Positions 1 to 10,794 of a stretch of DNA of 64,000 bases are shown here, one piece after another (within the stretch, counting starts at the first letter, position 1; every line of letters begins with the position of its first letter). Under the pieces are notes generated by a model. The model was not told the origin of the DNA. It was given only the letters and a program-made list of their open reading frames with translations, and searched no databases. This stretch comes from Haliangium sp963772315 (GTDB lineage: Bacteria; Myxococcota_A; Polyangia; Haliangiales; Haliangiaceae). A program made the position numbers and the translations under genes. The stretch covers positions 1 through 64,000 of the forward strand of contig CAVYWJ010000001.1 in assembly GCA_963772315.1 (NCBI GenBank), read 5' to 3'.

Positions 1-451
1 CGCATCCATGGCCTCTCCATTATTCGCTCCAGTCGAGCACTGGACAGGTTGCGCTCGCTGGCCTGGGGGCAACTCGGGCATGCCCCCTCCTGCCGGTTTT
101 CCATGAATGGGCGGCCGGGCCTTGTACACCACGCAGAACTCGGTTGGTTACCTGCCCCGAGCAGTGGCATCGCTACATGTCTGAATCGGGCAACTGACAT
201 GACTGGACTTTCACCAGCTGGATTGCAGCCTTGTCGGCCGCTCCCTCCCCGCGAGGAACTCACCTAGCAAAGCGGGGCCTCTCGGTATTCGGAGATTTTG
301 ATCTCAGGTACTTGGACGACCGACTTTACCCGTGTGGGACGGCGCGACTGCGCCTAGCTAGTGCTTCCAGTGATCCCGGGTGACCGAGACCACCATCGCC
401 AAGAACATCGCCCCACAGCGCCGTCCTCACGCGCCACGTCGTCCTGCGCGC
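1..451. other. Left-edge stretch without recognisable gene
   Basis: No reading frame here has a convincing start or domain. It lies at the 3' side of the CPBP protease gene. I see no clear terminator or repeat. Confidence 0.4.
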
Positions 452-1201
452 TCACAGCGCGAAGATGACGACCCACACCAGCGTGTGCGCGATCGCGGGC
501 GCCCACAGCGGCCGGTCCTGGCCGCGTAGGAAGCCGAGCCCCAGGCCGATGAGCAGGCGGCCGGCGAACGCCACCAGGTTGGTCGGGATGTGCATCAGCG
601 AGAACAGTACGGCCGTGGCCACGATGCCGCCCGTGGCGCCGAAGCGCTTGCACAGGGCCGGCTGCAGGTAGCCGCGGTACAGCGACTCCTCGACCAGGCT
701 GGCCGAGACGCCGATGAGTAGGCCGAGCAGCCGCTCGCGCCAGGTAAAGGCGGCGATCGCCTCGAGGAAGCCGCCGGCCGTGTAGCCGGAGGTGACCACC
801 GCGAACGCGCCGAACGCCACGAACAGGGCGAGAAAGCCGCCGACGCCAAGCGCGATCTGCCGGAGCGAGAGATCGCGCCAGCCCAGGTCGCGCCAGCGCA
901 GGCGGCCGGCGAGCAGCAGGGCCAGGCCGATGTACGTCGTGCCCATGCCGAATTGCACGAGCTGGCGCACGAACGCGCCCATAGAGCCATCGTAGCGATG
1001 GCTGTCCGGCGCGGGCAGATACGGTCCCAGCAGCATGCCCATGGCGATGCCGCCGATGGGCAGGATCAGGGTGACGAGCAGGGCGTGCACGAGCGTGGCG
1101 CGGCTGCCCGCGGCCCAGCGGCGACCTGCCGGCGCGCTGGTGATGGTAGACGGCAGGGGCGGTGGCTGATCGATCGGGGAGCGGCTGATTGCTGCGGACA
1201 T
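452..1201 (-). CDS. CPBP (Abi/CAAX-type) family intramembrane metalloprotease
   Basis: Predicted 249-residue polytopic membrane protein. The family cleaves prenylated or other membrane-associated substrates inside the membrane; the bacterial substrate is usually unknown. Several hydrophobic segments are visible, followed by the family signature in order: the EExxxR motif in LVEESLYRGYLQP, then SLMHIPTN with its His, then AIAHTLVW with the second His, which together form the metal and catalytic site. An upstream ATG would add 20 residues, but I prefer the ATG at 1201 because GAGAGGA lies just before it. It is a single gene with an IS remnant upstream. The family assignment is firm; any bacteriocin-immunity or other role is unknown. 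Confidence 0.85.
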   Translation of the reverse strand: MSAAISRSPIDQPPPLPSTITSAPAGRRWAAGSRATLVHALLVTLILPIGGIAMGMLLGPYLPAPDSHRYDGSMGAFVRQLVQFGMGTTYIGLALLLAGRLRWRDLGWRDLSLRQIALGVGGFLALFVAFGAFAVVTSGYTAGGFLEAIAAFTWRERLLGLLIGVSASLVEESLYRGYLQPALCKRFGATGGIVATAVLFSLMHIPTNLVAFAGRLLIGLGLGFLRGQDRPLWAPAIAHTLVWVVIFAL

Positions 1202-1417
1202 GGTTCCTCTCTCGGACAGGTGAACGTGAAAGCGAACGCGACGTGCCGGCCGGCTGCTCACCGATGAGACACGACCTCACCCGGGTTGTTGCAGGCAGTG
1301 CCCGTCGGAATGCGCATGCCGCAGCGCCTTTTGGGCGCTGCGTGCAAGCTCTGGATGCTGGCGTACGGCTCGCACGCGCGCGGCCGGGTCAGACCTTTCG
1401 CGTTCCGCCGCGATCCG

Positions 1418-1745
<328 letters not shown>

Positions 1746-1865
1746 ACGGGATCGCGTTGTTGCCTCTGCGCCGTCAGCGGATCGTGCAGCGTGACGACTT
1801 CACCCGGGCGCGAGCGCGCTGGGTCATGTGGGCCGGTTCGCGCTGCTCGCCGGCCGCGCGCGTTC

Positions 1866-2912
1866 TCAGCGGCCAGCGTCGACGTCGTGCAGGAACTGGA
1901 TGATACCCCGCATATAGGTCTGCTGATCGTCGTATATGGCCAGGTGGCTGCCGTCCGGACAGTACAGATATCGCCCCTTGGGGAGCTGCGCGGCCATCCA
2001 TTCCATGTGCGCTGGATCCATCGTGTCGTGCCGCGCGCCTACCGTGAGCGTGGGCACCGTGATCCGGCCGAGATCCTGGCTCCGGTCCCAGCTCACCAGC
2101 TTGCCGCTCGCGCCGAGTTCGCTGGGGCCCTGCATCGACACGTAGATCGGGCTGTTCAGGTGCTTGAGCGCGCGGTTCAGCGGCTCGGGCCACTGCGCTG
2201 CCGGCATCCTGATGATGTGCTGCTCGTAGTGATGGGGTATCAGCAACTCCATGTATCTGGGATTGGCGATATCGCCGCGCGCTTCGATGTCCTGGATCTC
2301 GGCGAGCACCTTCTGGTCCATCGCGGGCATCAGCACCGTGCGCGCGTACTCGTTGTGGGCCGGGATGCTCGCCATCATGTTCGAGATGATGAGCCCCTTG
2401 AGATGCTGCTGATATGCGAGCGCGTACTCGATGGCCAGGATGCCGCCCCACGAATGGCCGAGCAGGTAGAAGTTGCTGCTGTCGAGCTTCAGCGCCCGGC
2501 GGACCTGCTCCACCTCCTCGACGAAGCGCGGGAGCTCCCACAGCGCTGCGTCCGTGGGCTGATCGCTGTAATACGACCCGAGCTGATCGTAGTAGTAGTA
2601 CTCGATGCCCTCGGCGGGCAGATAGCTGTCGAAGGCCGCGAAGTACTCGTGAGTCATCGCCGGGCCGCCGTGCAGCAGGAGCACCTTGATGCGCGGGTTG
2701 TTGCCGACACGCTTGGTCCAAACGTGGAACGTCCCGCTGGGCGTGTCGATGGGGATCATGCGCACCCCACCGGTGAGCACGTCGTCGCGGCCCGCGTTGT
2801 CGAAATAGGCCGAGAGTCGAGCGCTCGCGGCCGCCGGAGGGTCATGCTGCGCGCCACCGCACCCGATCAGCAGCGTGACGAACAGGAGCGCCAAGGATGT
2901 GAGCTTCGCCAT
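1866..2912 (-). CDS. Lipoprotein proline iminopeptidase-like alpha/beta hydrolase (S33)
   Basis: 348 residues. The N-terminus is a lipoprotein signal (hydrophobic LLFVTLLIG followed by CGG), so the enzyme is probably anchored in the envelope. The alpha/beta-hydrolase core shows HGGP (oxyanion hole, about residue 80), GHSWGG with the nucleophile Ser (about 150), the acid Asp in GARHDTMDP and the His in DGSHLAIY. HGGP plus GHSWGG is typical of proline iminopeptidase/prolyl aminopeptidase relatives, which release N-terminal proline from small peptides. It stands alone between IS remnants. The exact substrate is an inference; another S33 peptidase or amide hydrolase is possible. Confidence 0.8.
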   Translation of the reverse strand: MAKLTSLALLFVTLLIGCGGAQHDPPAAASARLSAYFDNAGRDDVLTGGVRMIPIDTPSGTFHVWTKRVGNNPRIKVLLLHGGPAMTHEYFAAFDSYLPAEGIEYYYYDQLGSYYSDQPTDAALWELPRFVEEVEQVRRALKLDSSNFYLLGHSWGGILAIEYALAYQQHLKGLIISNMMASIPAHNEYARTVLMPAMDQKVLAEIQDIEARGDIANPRYMELLIPHHYEQHIIRMPAAQWPEPLNRALKHLNSPIYVSMQGPSELGASGKLVSWDRSQDLGRITVPTLTVGARHDTMDPAHMEWMAAQLPKGRYLYCPDGSHLAIYDDQQTYMRGIIQFLHDVDAGR

Positions 2913-3055
2913 GTAGGCGCATCATAGCCCATGCGCCGTCCCGGACGGGCGATCGGCCGCATTCTGCACGGAACCTCATCGAGGCAAACTCCCCAAGAAT
3001 AACCGACGATTGTCAGCCACTGCTCCCTCCCCGCGAGTCCCTAATTTCGCAAAAA

Positions 3056-3335
3056 GCCAAGCACCTGAATCCAGAGGCTTTAGCGGCTATTCGCTGAGAT
3101 TGCGCGAGTGCCTCAACAAGCTCGTGCTCCTCGGCGAAAACCACCTGCGCGCCGCGGTCCACGAGTAGCTGGCGTACTACCATCGGGAGCGCAACCACCA
3201 GGGCTTGAGCGGCCAACTCATCTTGCCGCCCGCCATCCTCAACCGCCCGGGACGGGTCGTATGCCGGGAGCGCCTCGCGCGGACTTCTACGCTTCTACCA
3301 CCGCAAGGCGGCCCTGAAACGGGGAACCGGCGCAA
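3056..3335 (+). pseudogene. 3' remnant of integrase-type transposase, remnant R2
   Basis: It reads ECLNKLVLLGENHLRAAVHE, an in-frame stop, then YYHRERNHQGLSGQLI and a tail shifted by one frame. It is the same IS family as R1. The preceding bases encode AKHLNPEALAAIR followed by a stop, and nearly the same 30-bp segment precedes remnant R3 in the opposite orientation. The remnant ends 12 bp before the left end of IS21-like copy A. Confidence 0.7.
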
Positions 3336-3602
3336 ACCGCGCCCACGTGTCGATGGGCGGCTGAAAGCGCGGATAAGCGGTGAAGAGCGCGCTTCAGGCC
3401 CAAATATCTTCACCGGCTGCACTGCCGAGAAGTTGCCCGTGGAGAGGCCGCTGGCGTAGCTCTCGATGGCCGAAAAAGCGAAGGCCCGGGTCTAGCCACC
3501 CGAGCCTTCTGGCGATCGTGCCGAAGAGTGATCGCGCGAATGCAGGTATGCGCGACTTCGGTGCCGTTGTCCAGAAAATGACGGGCTTGTTCGGCAACGA
3601 GA

Positions 3603-4280
3603 ATGATTGCCGAAGAGACGTGGAGACTGTTTTCTTGCCCGTGGTGTAGTCAGCAGGTGCGGCTGTGCGCGGGGTGCGACCGAGGCCAGCGCTACTGCAG
3701 CAGCGAATGCGCCAGTGCGCGGCGGAAGGAAGCCCAGCGCGCGTTCTCGGCAGCGTACCAGCAGACGCGCCGGGGGACGGAGCTACACGCCAACCGCATG
3801 CAGCGCTACCGGGACCGGCAGCGCTCCGGTGATTGCAAGTTTCTGGCGAAAATAGTGACTCAACAGTCGGCGACACAAGCGCTGGGTCAGGCGATGAAGG
3901 TGGTGTCGATGACGGCCATGGTGGTCTGTCTCGAATGGGCCGAGGAGGACCTACGCGATGATGCGAGCCTGGCAATGCAAGCTGCGCGTGACGCAGCACG
4001 AAGCGAAGCTGTTGGTGACCTCGCCGGAGCAGGGCGATCTGCTCAAGGCGCGGCTGGAACCGCGCCCCAGCCACCCGCGTGCGCTGTTGACGATGCTGGA
4101 GGGGCTGAGCCTGTGGAGCGGGCACCCGCTGTGCGTTGCACTGCATGTGGACGAGCGCTCCCTCCCCGGGCCCGGCTCGATGCTCTTCGGCGACGAGCTG
4201 TGGCCCGGCGAGAGCATGCTGGTGCGGTTCGAGGTCGTGCCCCGCGGCCGCCGACGTGGACACCTGTCCGGGGTGGGTGA
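3603..4280 (+). CDS. Cys-rich zinc-ribbon accessory protein of IS21-like element (copy A)
   Basis: First ORF of the element. The N-terminus has three Cys pairs (CPWC at 12-15, CAGC at 22-25, CSSEC at 32-36) followed by a basic helix with RRKEAQRAF and HANRMQRYRDRQR, which looks like a small zinc-binding nucleic-acid-binding protein. The reading frame stays open for 225 codons, but the second half overlaps the next ORF by more than 300 bp and has the composition of an out-of-frame translation, so only about the first 120 residues look real. A similar Cys-rich ORF opens the IS21-like element at 42.5-46.4 kb. Its function in transposition is unknown to me. Confidence 0.55.
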   Translation: MIAEETWRLFSCPWCSQQVRLCAGCDRGQRYCSSECASARRKEAQRAFSAAYQQTRRGTELHANRMQRYRDRQRSGDCKFLAKIVTQQSATQALGQAMKVVSMTAMVVCLEWAEEDLRDDASLAMQAARDAARSEAVGDLAGAGRSAQGAAGTAPQPPACAVDDAGGAEPVERAPAVRCTACGRALPPRARLDALRRRAVARREHAGAVRGRAPRPPTWTPVRGG

Positions 4281-4307
4281 CTTCCGCGCCCTGCGCAAGG
4301 AGGCGCC

Positions 4308-4311
<4 letters not shown>
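3958..4311 (+). CDS. Small conserved IS21-associated protein (117 aa, copy A)
   Basis: The frame begins MMRAWQCKLRV and ends ...FRALRKEAP, overlapping the istA start by 4 bp (ATGA), which argues for translational coupling. It contains LLTMLEGLSLWSG and MLVRFEVVPRGRRR and is predicted mainly beta-strand. I recognise no named domain. An almost identical gene is present in copy B. It is probably an accessory transposition protein; this rests on position only. Confidence 0.6.
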
Positions 4312-6561
<2,250 letters not shown>

Positions 6562-6683
6562 CTTCAACGCGTGCATGTTCCTTCTCACGCACTGGGCACC
6601 GGCGACACCGGCCGCCCATCGTCGGCGCCGCGTCATCAGCGCAGCGCTCACACCAGCTCACCCAGCAACAAACGACCCAACCC

Positions 6684-6899
6684 ATGAAATCCTCCGACGT
6701 CTCCGTCCCGATCCCCTCATGCTGGACACCAGAGGAAGCCATGTCATTCCTTGTTTTCCTCGACCAGCTGACCTCTGCCATCTGGAGCGCCTACGGCGAC
6801 ACGATCGCGCCCCACCTCTCCCGCGCTCAGTACCTGGCGCGCCTTGCCGTCCCCGCGATCATCCACGACGACTCCGATATAGTCCAACCGGCTGAATAA
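6684..6899 (+). CDS. Small 71-aa IS21-associated protein (copy A, intact)
   Basis: The frame encodes a short acidic protein with CWTPEEAMSFLVFLDQL followed by AIWSAYGDTI, predicted as two helices. It sits 120 bp after istB and before the right end. In copy B the same frame is split by the IS110 element after codon 17. The preserved frame and protein-like composition suggest it is real. Its role is unknown; the remaining 260 bp to the right end look non-coding. Confidence 0.5.
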   Translation: MKSSDVSVPIPSCWTPEEAMSFLVFLDQLTSAIWSAYGDTIAPHLSRAQYLARLAVPAIIHDDSDIVQPAE

Positions 6900-7161
6900 G
6901 CAAACCGACACCATCACCCGTCTGAGCCACCGCCGTCTTTGTCTCCCTCGAGGCCGCTGGATCCGCCCAGTGGCCTCGTTCCATTTCGGCCTCCTCGCCC
7001 GCGCTGCTGCACGGCCTACCCGGGCTCCATCTCATCGCCGCCTCGCCTCGCCACGGGCCACGCCTCATGACGCAAAGAGCGATGGCGCCGCATCCCCCTC
7101 AGCCCAGGCTGCCCCGTAGCCGACTTCACCGTTTTTCCGCGCTTTCTCATGCCCGGCAACA

Positions 7162-7507
7162 CCCCTCGCGTTATCGCCACGAGAAGGAGATCCACATTCG
7201 ATATGCGCGCTGGGACCTGCGCACGCTCACGATGGTCGATCCCCGCACCGGCGCCGAGCTCTGCCGCCTGTTCCCGCTCGACAAGCATCGCAACGCCGAC
7301 GGCCGCCGCCGCACCCTCGCGGCCCCACCCGCCGAGCATCGTCCACCAGGCACCCCGCCGCCGTCGGACATGGCGCCGCTGCTGCGCCAGCAGGTGGCCG
7401 ATTACTACGCTGGCGGCCTGCCGCCCCCGTACCTGCCCAGGCACACCTCGTCGCACGATCTCGACGAGCTCGCCCACGACGATCCATCGCATCCCGAAAG
7501 CGAGTGA
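7162..7507 (+). pseudogene. C-terminal fragment of Mu/TniA-type transposase
   Basis: About 115 codons remain. The segment IRYARWDLRTLTMVDPRTG with LFPLDKHRNAD resembles the small beta-barrel that follows the catalytic core in Mu-type and TniA/TnsB transposases; the Pro-rich tail follows. The catalytic DDE part is missing because the IS21-like element ends immediately upstream. The stop lies 3 bp before the ATPase gene, as expected of a transposase-ATPase operon. Confidence 0.6.
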
Positions 7508-7510
7508 CCC

Positions 7511-8362
7511 ATGGACAAAACCAAATCTCTCTACGGTCTGAAGTGCAATCCCTTTTCTCCCGAGGTACCCACGGACGCCTTGCTCGCCTCGCCGCCCGTC
7601 CTCGAGTTCTGCTGGCGGATCGTGAACGTCATGCTCCGCGAGGGCGGATTCGCCATGCTCTCGGGCGATCCGGGCCTCGGCAAGAGCACCGTGCTGCGCA
7701 TCGCCGCCGCCCAGCTCGCCGACGTCCCCGACGTCCCCGTCGGCGTCATCACCCATCCGCAGAGCAATCTCGGTGATTTCTATCGCGAGATGGGTGACGT
7801 CTTCGGTGTTCAGCTTCGCCCCAGCAATCGCTGGGGCGGCTGCCGTGCCTTGCGCGAGCGCTGGCAGGCCCACATCGACAGCACGCTCACGCGACCGGTC
7901 CTGTTCATCGACGAGGCCCAGGAGATGCAGCCCGCGGTGCTCAACGAGCTGCGCCTCCTCGCCAGCACCCGCTTCGACTCTCACACCATCCTCTCCGTCC
8001 TGCTCGCCGGCGACGCCCGCCTGCTCCACAAGCTCCAGCGCGAGGAGCTGCTCCCCCTCGCCAGCCGGATCCGCGTCCGCCTGCACCTCGGCCCCGCCTC
8101 CAGCGAGGAGCTCGCGCGCTGCCTGCTGCACCGGATGAAGGCCGCCGGCAACCCCCAGCTCATGACGCCGCAGCTCGTCTCCACCCTGTGCGACCACGCC
8201 CTCGGCAACTACCGCACCCTGCTCCACATGGCATCCGAGCTCCTCGCCGCCGCCGCCCAGCGCGAGGCCCCTCGCATCGACGAGAAGCTCTACCTCGAGG
8301 TGTTCGCCAACCCCGACCACCGCAAGCCCACGAGGCCCTCACCTGCGAGGGCAAGACGATGA
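7511..8362 (+). CDS. TniB/MuB/ExeA-like AAA+ ATPase
   Basis: 283 residues. It begins MDKTKSLYGLKCNPFSPEVP, the NPF motif being typical of ExeA/TniB-type ATPases. Walker A is SGDPGLGKST (about 55-64), Walker B VLFIDEAQEM (about 135), followed by sensor residues in LLAGDARL and an arginine-rich lid. In Tn7/Tn5053-like systems such ATPases bind target DNA and activate the transposase. Here the partner transposase is truncated. The stop overlaps the next start (ATGA). Confidence 0.8.
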   Translation: MDKTKSLYGLKCNPFSPEVPTDALLASPPVLEFCWRIVNVMLREGGFAMLSGDPGLGKSTVLRIAAAQLADVPDVPVGVITHPQSNLGDFYREMGDVFGVQLRPSNRWGGCRALRERWQAHIDSTLTRPVLFIDEAQEMQPAVLNELRLLASTRFDSHTILSVLLAGDARLLHKLQREELLPLASRIRVRLHLGPASSEELARCLLHRMKAAGNPQLMTPQLVSTLCDHALGNYRTLLHMASELLAAAAQREAPRIDEKLYLEVFANPDHRKPTRPSPARARR

Positions 8363-9324
8363 CCCAGCTCCCTACCTGTCGTCCCTGCCAGATCGAGTCC
8401 TCCGCCAGCGGCCCGGGCTGGCTCGTCGAGTCCCTCTGGCTTGACCAGGCGGTCGGCGTCCTCGGCGGCGAGCCCAAGTGCTGCAAGTCCTTCCTCGCCC
8501 TCGAACTCGCCGTCTCCGTCGCCTCCGGCGCGCCTTGCTTGCGCCAGTTCCGGCCGCACGTCACCGGGCCCGTGCTCCTCTTCGCCGCCGAGGACGCGCT
8601 CCCTGTGGTCCGCCAGCGCCTCTCCGGCATCGCCGCGGCTGCTGACGTCTCCTTCGATACGCTCGACATCCACGTCATCACCGTCCCCGTGCTCCGCTTA
8701 GACCGTCCGTCCGACTGTGACCGCTTGCGCCACACCGTCGAGGCGCTGCGGCCCAGGCTCCTCGTCCTCGATCCCTTCGTCCGTCTCCATCGCATCGACG
8801 AGAACGACGCCGCCGAGGTCGCCCCGCTCCTCGACTTCCTCCGCCAGCTCCAGCGCAGCCTGGGCACCGCCGTCATCCTCGTCCACCATGCCCGCAAATC
8901 TGCCGCGGCCCGCCCCGGGCAGGCCCTCCGCGGCTCATCGGAGCTTCACGCCTGGGGGGATAGCAACCTCTATCTTCGCCGCTCCAAGGACAGCCTGTCC
9001 CTCGCCGTCGAGCACCGCGCCGCTTCCTCCATCTCCGCGCTCCCCCTCCAGCTTCACCAGCACGGCCCCGCGCTCGCCTTGCGCGTCGCCCCCTCCGCCG
9101 ACTCTTCTCTCCCGGCTCCCTCTCCTACTTCGGACAGTCCGTCTCCAGAACAACGCATCGAGCAGATCCTCCGCGCCGCCGACGGGCCCCTGACCCGTCG
9201 CCAGCTCCGCGACGCCTGCCGCATCCGCGCCTCCACCTTCGGCCAGGCGCTCGCCCAGCTCCTCTCTCTCGGCCGCGTCCTCCAGACCGACGCTGGCCTT
9301 CTCCTCCCACCTTCCGGGGCTTGA
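8359..9324 (+). CDS. RepA-like (AAA_25/RecA-fold) ATPase with C-terminal winged helix
   Basis: 321 residues from the ATG at 8359, which overlaps the preceding stop by 4 bp. The P-loop region GGEPKCCKSF is the variant seen in RepA-like hexameric ATPases; VLLFAAED and RLLVLDPFVRLHRIDEND supply the acidic residues, and VILVHHARK follows. After a Pro/Ser-rich linker (about 245-262), the last 60 residues look like a winged helix (RRQLRDACRIRASTFGQALAQL). Its place after a TniB-like gene suggests a second ATPase of the transposition machinery. A replication or target-selection role is inference. Confidence 0.7.
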   Translation: MTQLPTCRPCQIESSASGPGWLVESLWLDQAVGVLGGEPKCCKSFLALELAVSVASGAPCLRQFRPHVTGPVLLFAAEDALPVVRQRLSGIAAAADVSFDTLDIHVITVPVLRLDRPSDCDRLRHTVEALRPRLLVLDPFVRLHRIDENDAAEVAPLLDFLRQLQRSLGTAVILVHHARKSAAARPGQALRGSSELHAWGDSNLYLRRSKDSLSLAVEHRAASSISALPLQLHQHGPALALRVAPSADSSLPAPSPTSDSPSPEQRIEQILRAADGPLTRRQLRDACRIRASTFGQALAQLLSLGRVLQTDAGLLLPPSGA

Positions 9325-9455
9325 GCCGGCGCCCGCGCTGCTTCCGTCCGCTCATCGCGGGCGTCGATGCCGTGCCACCTCTCCGCTGCTCGCCTATCCC
9401 GCTCCCCCGCACCGGCCATGCCGCCGGCCTCTCCCGCCCGTTCGCAGGCGCGTGG

Positions 9456-9590
9456 ATTCCGGTTCCCGTTCCCGCTCCCTCTACAGATCGCGGGAACCGG
9501 GAACCGGAACCGCTCCCGGCCCCCCTCTGCACCCGGTTCCCGTTCCCGCGCTCTCTACGGATCACGGGAACCGGGAACGGGAACTGCCTC
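9456..9590. repeat. Two tandem palindromic repeats (REPIN-like or transposon-end sites)
   Basis: Two units of about 55 bp, each an inverted repeat. Unit 1 (9456-9510) has arms CCGGTTCCCGTTCCCGC and GCGGGAACCGGGAACCGG around the loop ctccctctacagat. Unit 2 (about 9532-9587) has nearly the same arms and a loop with ctctctacggat. The whole is built from the core GGTTCCCGTTCCC and its complement. It lies between the last transposition gene and the probable right end. Confidence 0.75.
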
Positions 9591-9689
9591 GGATTCACTC
9601 GCCCCCGCACCCCGCACCCTCCCACGGCTGTCCGATTCCCATCGATTTTCGTGATCACGACCCCATCAAAGAGCGCGCTCTTGCTCACA

Positions 9690-9873
9690 GCGGCAGCTGC
9701 ACCGGCACCGTGATCATCCAGATCACGCCCGGCACCCCGCCCGGCGGCGGCTCGTTCAACTACAGCGCCAGCAACACCAACAGCGCCCAGCAGAACACCG
9801 TCAACCAGAACGTGACGCTGAGCGCGGGCCAGGCCATCCAGTTCGGCACCTGCACGGTGCCCGGCTCCTCCGG
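9690..9873 (+). pseudogene. Secreted beta-sandwich protein, 5' part (interrupted)
   Basis: The frame encodes SGSCTGTVIIQITPG, a Gly/Pro hinge, then NSAQQNTVNQNVTLSAGQAI and GTCTVPGSSG, where it is cut by an IS21-like element. Removing that element and one copy of CCTCCGG continues directly into GTGDTYLRLFNPSG at 12551. The pattern resembles pre-peptidase C-terminal-like (PPC) secreted domains and occurs at least twice (a previous SCTGTV end and the final SCSGTVAYTIR end). The N-terminus is missing, lost at the junction with the Mu/Tn7-like remnant. Confidence 0.6.
9867..9873. repeat. Target-site duplication CCTCCGG (left copy)
   Basis: CCTCCGG at 9867-9873 recurs at 12544-12550, directly flanking the IS21-like element. 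Deleting one copy with the element restores the host reading frame. Confidence 0.9.
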
Positions 9874-10011
9874 TGTCAAAGGGCGGCCAAACTGATCCGG
9901 CCCGGGGCGGCCAAACTGATCCGGTGATGGCCGCGAAAAGGACCCCCACGCTGACCGCGAACGCGGCCAGGCACGCGGGGCGGCCAAACTGATCGCTGTT
10001 GATGCGTTGTG

Positions 10012-10794
10012 TCATGGTGCAGTCTCCTTGCTGCGGCGGGCGTTGCGCTTGGCCTGCCGCTTGTCGGGTGGTGGGTTTCGAAAGGAGTCGCCCTGGAGAA
10101 CGAGGACATGGGCATCATCGAGCAGGCGATCCATGGCGGCGCTGGACAGCAGCGGATCGCCGAAGATCGCGGGCAGCTCCTCGAGAGCGCGGTTGGACGT
10201 GAGCAGGATCGAGCCACGCTCGTAGCGGAGCCGGATGATGTCGTAGAGGTCCACGGTCTCCTCCGGCGCGAGCTGGCGCAGACCGAGATCGTCCAGGATG
10301 AGCAGCGCCGGGCCTGTGAACCTGAGCAGCTTGCGCTCATGGCTGGCGTCGCCTCGGGCGGCGCGGAGCTGCCTGAGCATGTCGTGCACGGTGACGAACA
10401 GGACCTTGTGTCCGAGCCTGCAGGCGCGGTGGCCGAGCGCCTGGGCGATGTGGCTCTTGCCAACGCCAGAAGGGCCAACGAGCAAGACGTTGCGCCGCTG
10501 CGCCACGAAGCCAGCGGTGGCCAGGTCGATGATCCTGGACTTGGGCAGCTGCGGGTTGAAGTGGAAGTCGATGTCCTCGAGCGTCTTGCTGTGCTCGAAG
10601 TTGGCCCATCGGATTCGCTGCTCGAGCATCTTGGCGTCGCGACGCTCGACCTCGTCGGTGAGCAAGCGGAGCAGGAACTCGGCGGGCGCGAGGTTGTCCT
10701 GGGCGGCCTGCGCGAGCCTGAGCTCGAGACTCTGCAGGACGCCGCTCAGCCGCAGCTTCTTGAGCAACGGGACCAGCTCGTCAGTGGGACTCAT
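10012..10794 (-). CDS. istB: IS21 helper ATPase IstB
   Basis: 260 residues. Walker A GPSGVGKSH, Walker B LLILDDLGL, sensor LLTSNRALEEL. The C-terminus is basic (KRQAKRNARRSKE). Its start overlaps the end of istA. It belongs to a different IS21 subgroup from copies A and B: the sequence is divergent and the N-terminal helical region is longer. Intact. Confidence 0.95.
   Translation of the reverse strand: MSPTDELVPLLKKLRLSGVLQSLELRLAQAAQDNLAPAEFLLRLLTDEVERRDAKMLEQRIRWANFEHSKTLEDIDFHFNPQLPKSRIIDLATAGFVAQRRNVLLVGPSGVGKSHIAQALGHRACRLGHKVLFVTVHDMLRQLRAARGDASHERKLLRFTGPALLILDDLGLRQLAPEETVDLYDIIRLRYERGSILLTSNRALEELPAIFGDPLLSSAAMDRLLDDAHVLVLQGDSFRNPPPDKRQAKRNARRSKETAP

Larger units (their letters stand above)
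7162..9689 (+). mobile_element. Truncated Mu/Tn7-like transposition operon
   Basis: This is the 3' part of a transposon: C-terminal end of a Mu-type transposase, a TniB/MuB-like ATPase, a RepA-like ATPase, then a non-coding right end with two hairpins. The left side is lost at the right end of IS21-like copy A (7161). The right limit is set near 9689, where the reading frame of an unrelated secreted protein begins; a CA-type terminus (..CTCACA) fits there but has no partner to confirm it. Confidence 0.6.

Noticed and set aside
6901..6910. Right end of IS21-like copy A at CAAACCGACA
   Set aside because: It resembles TGTCG in reverse, but similarity to copy B continues 250 bp further and the real inverted repeat (GAAAGCGCGGA..CGGTGAAG) is at 7161.
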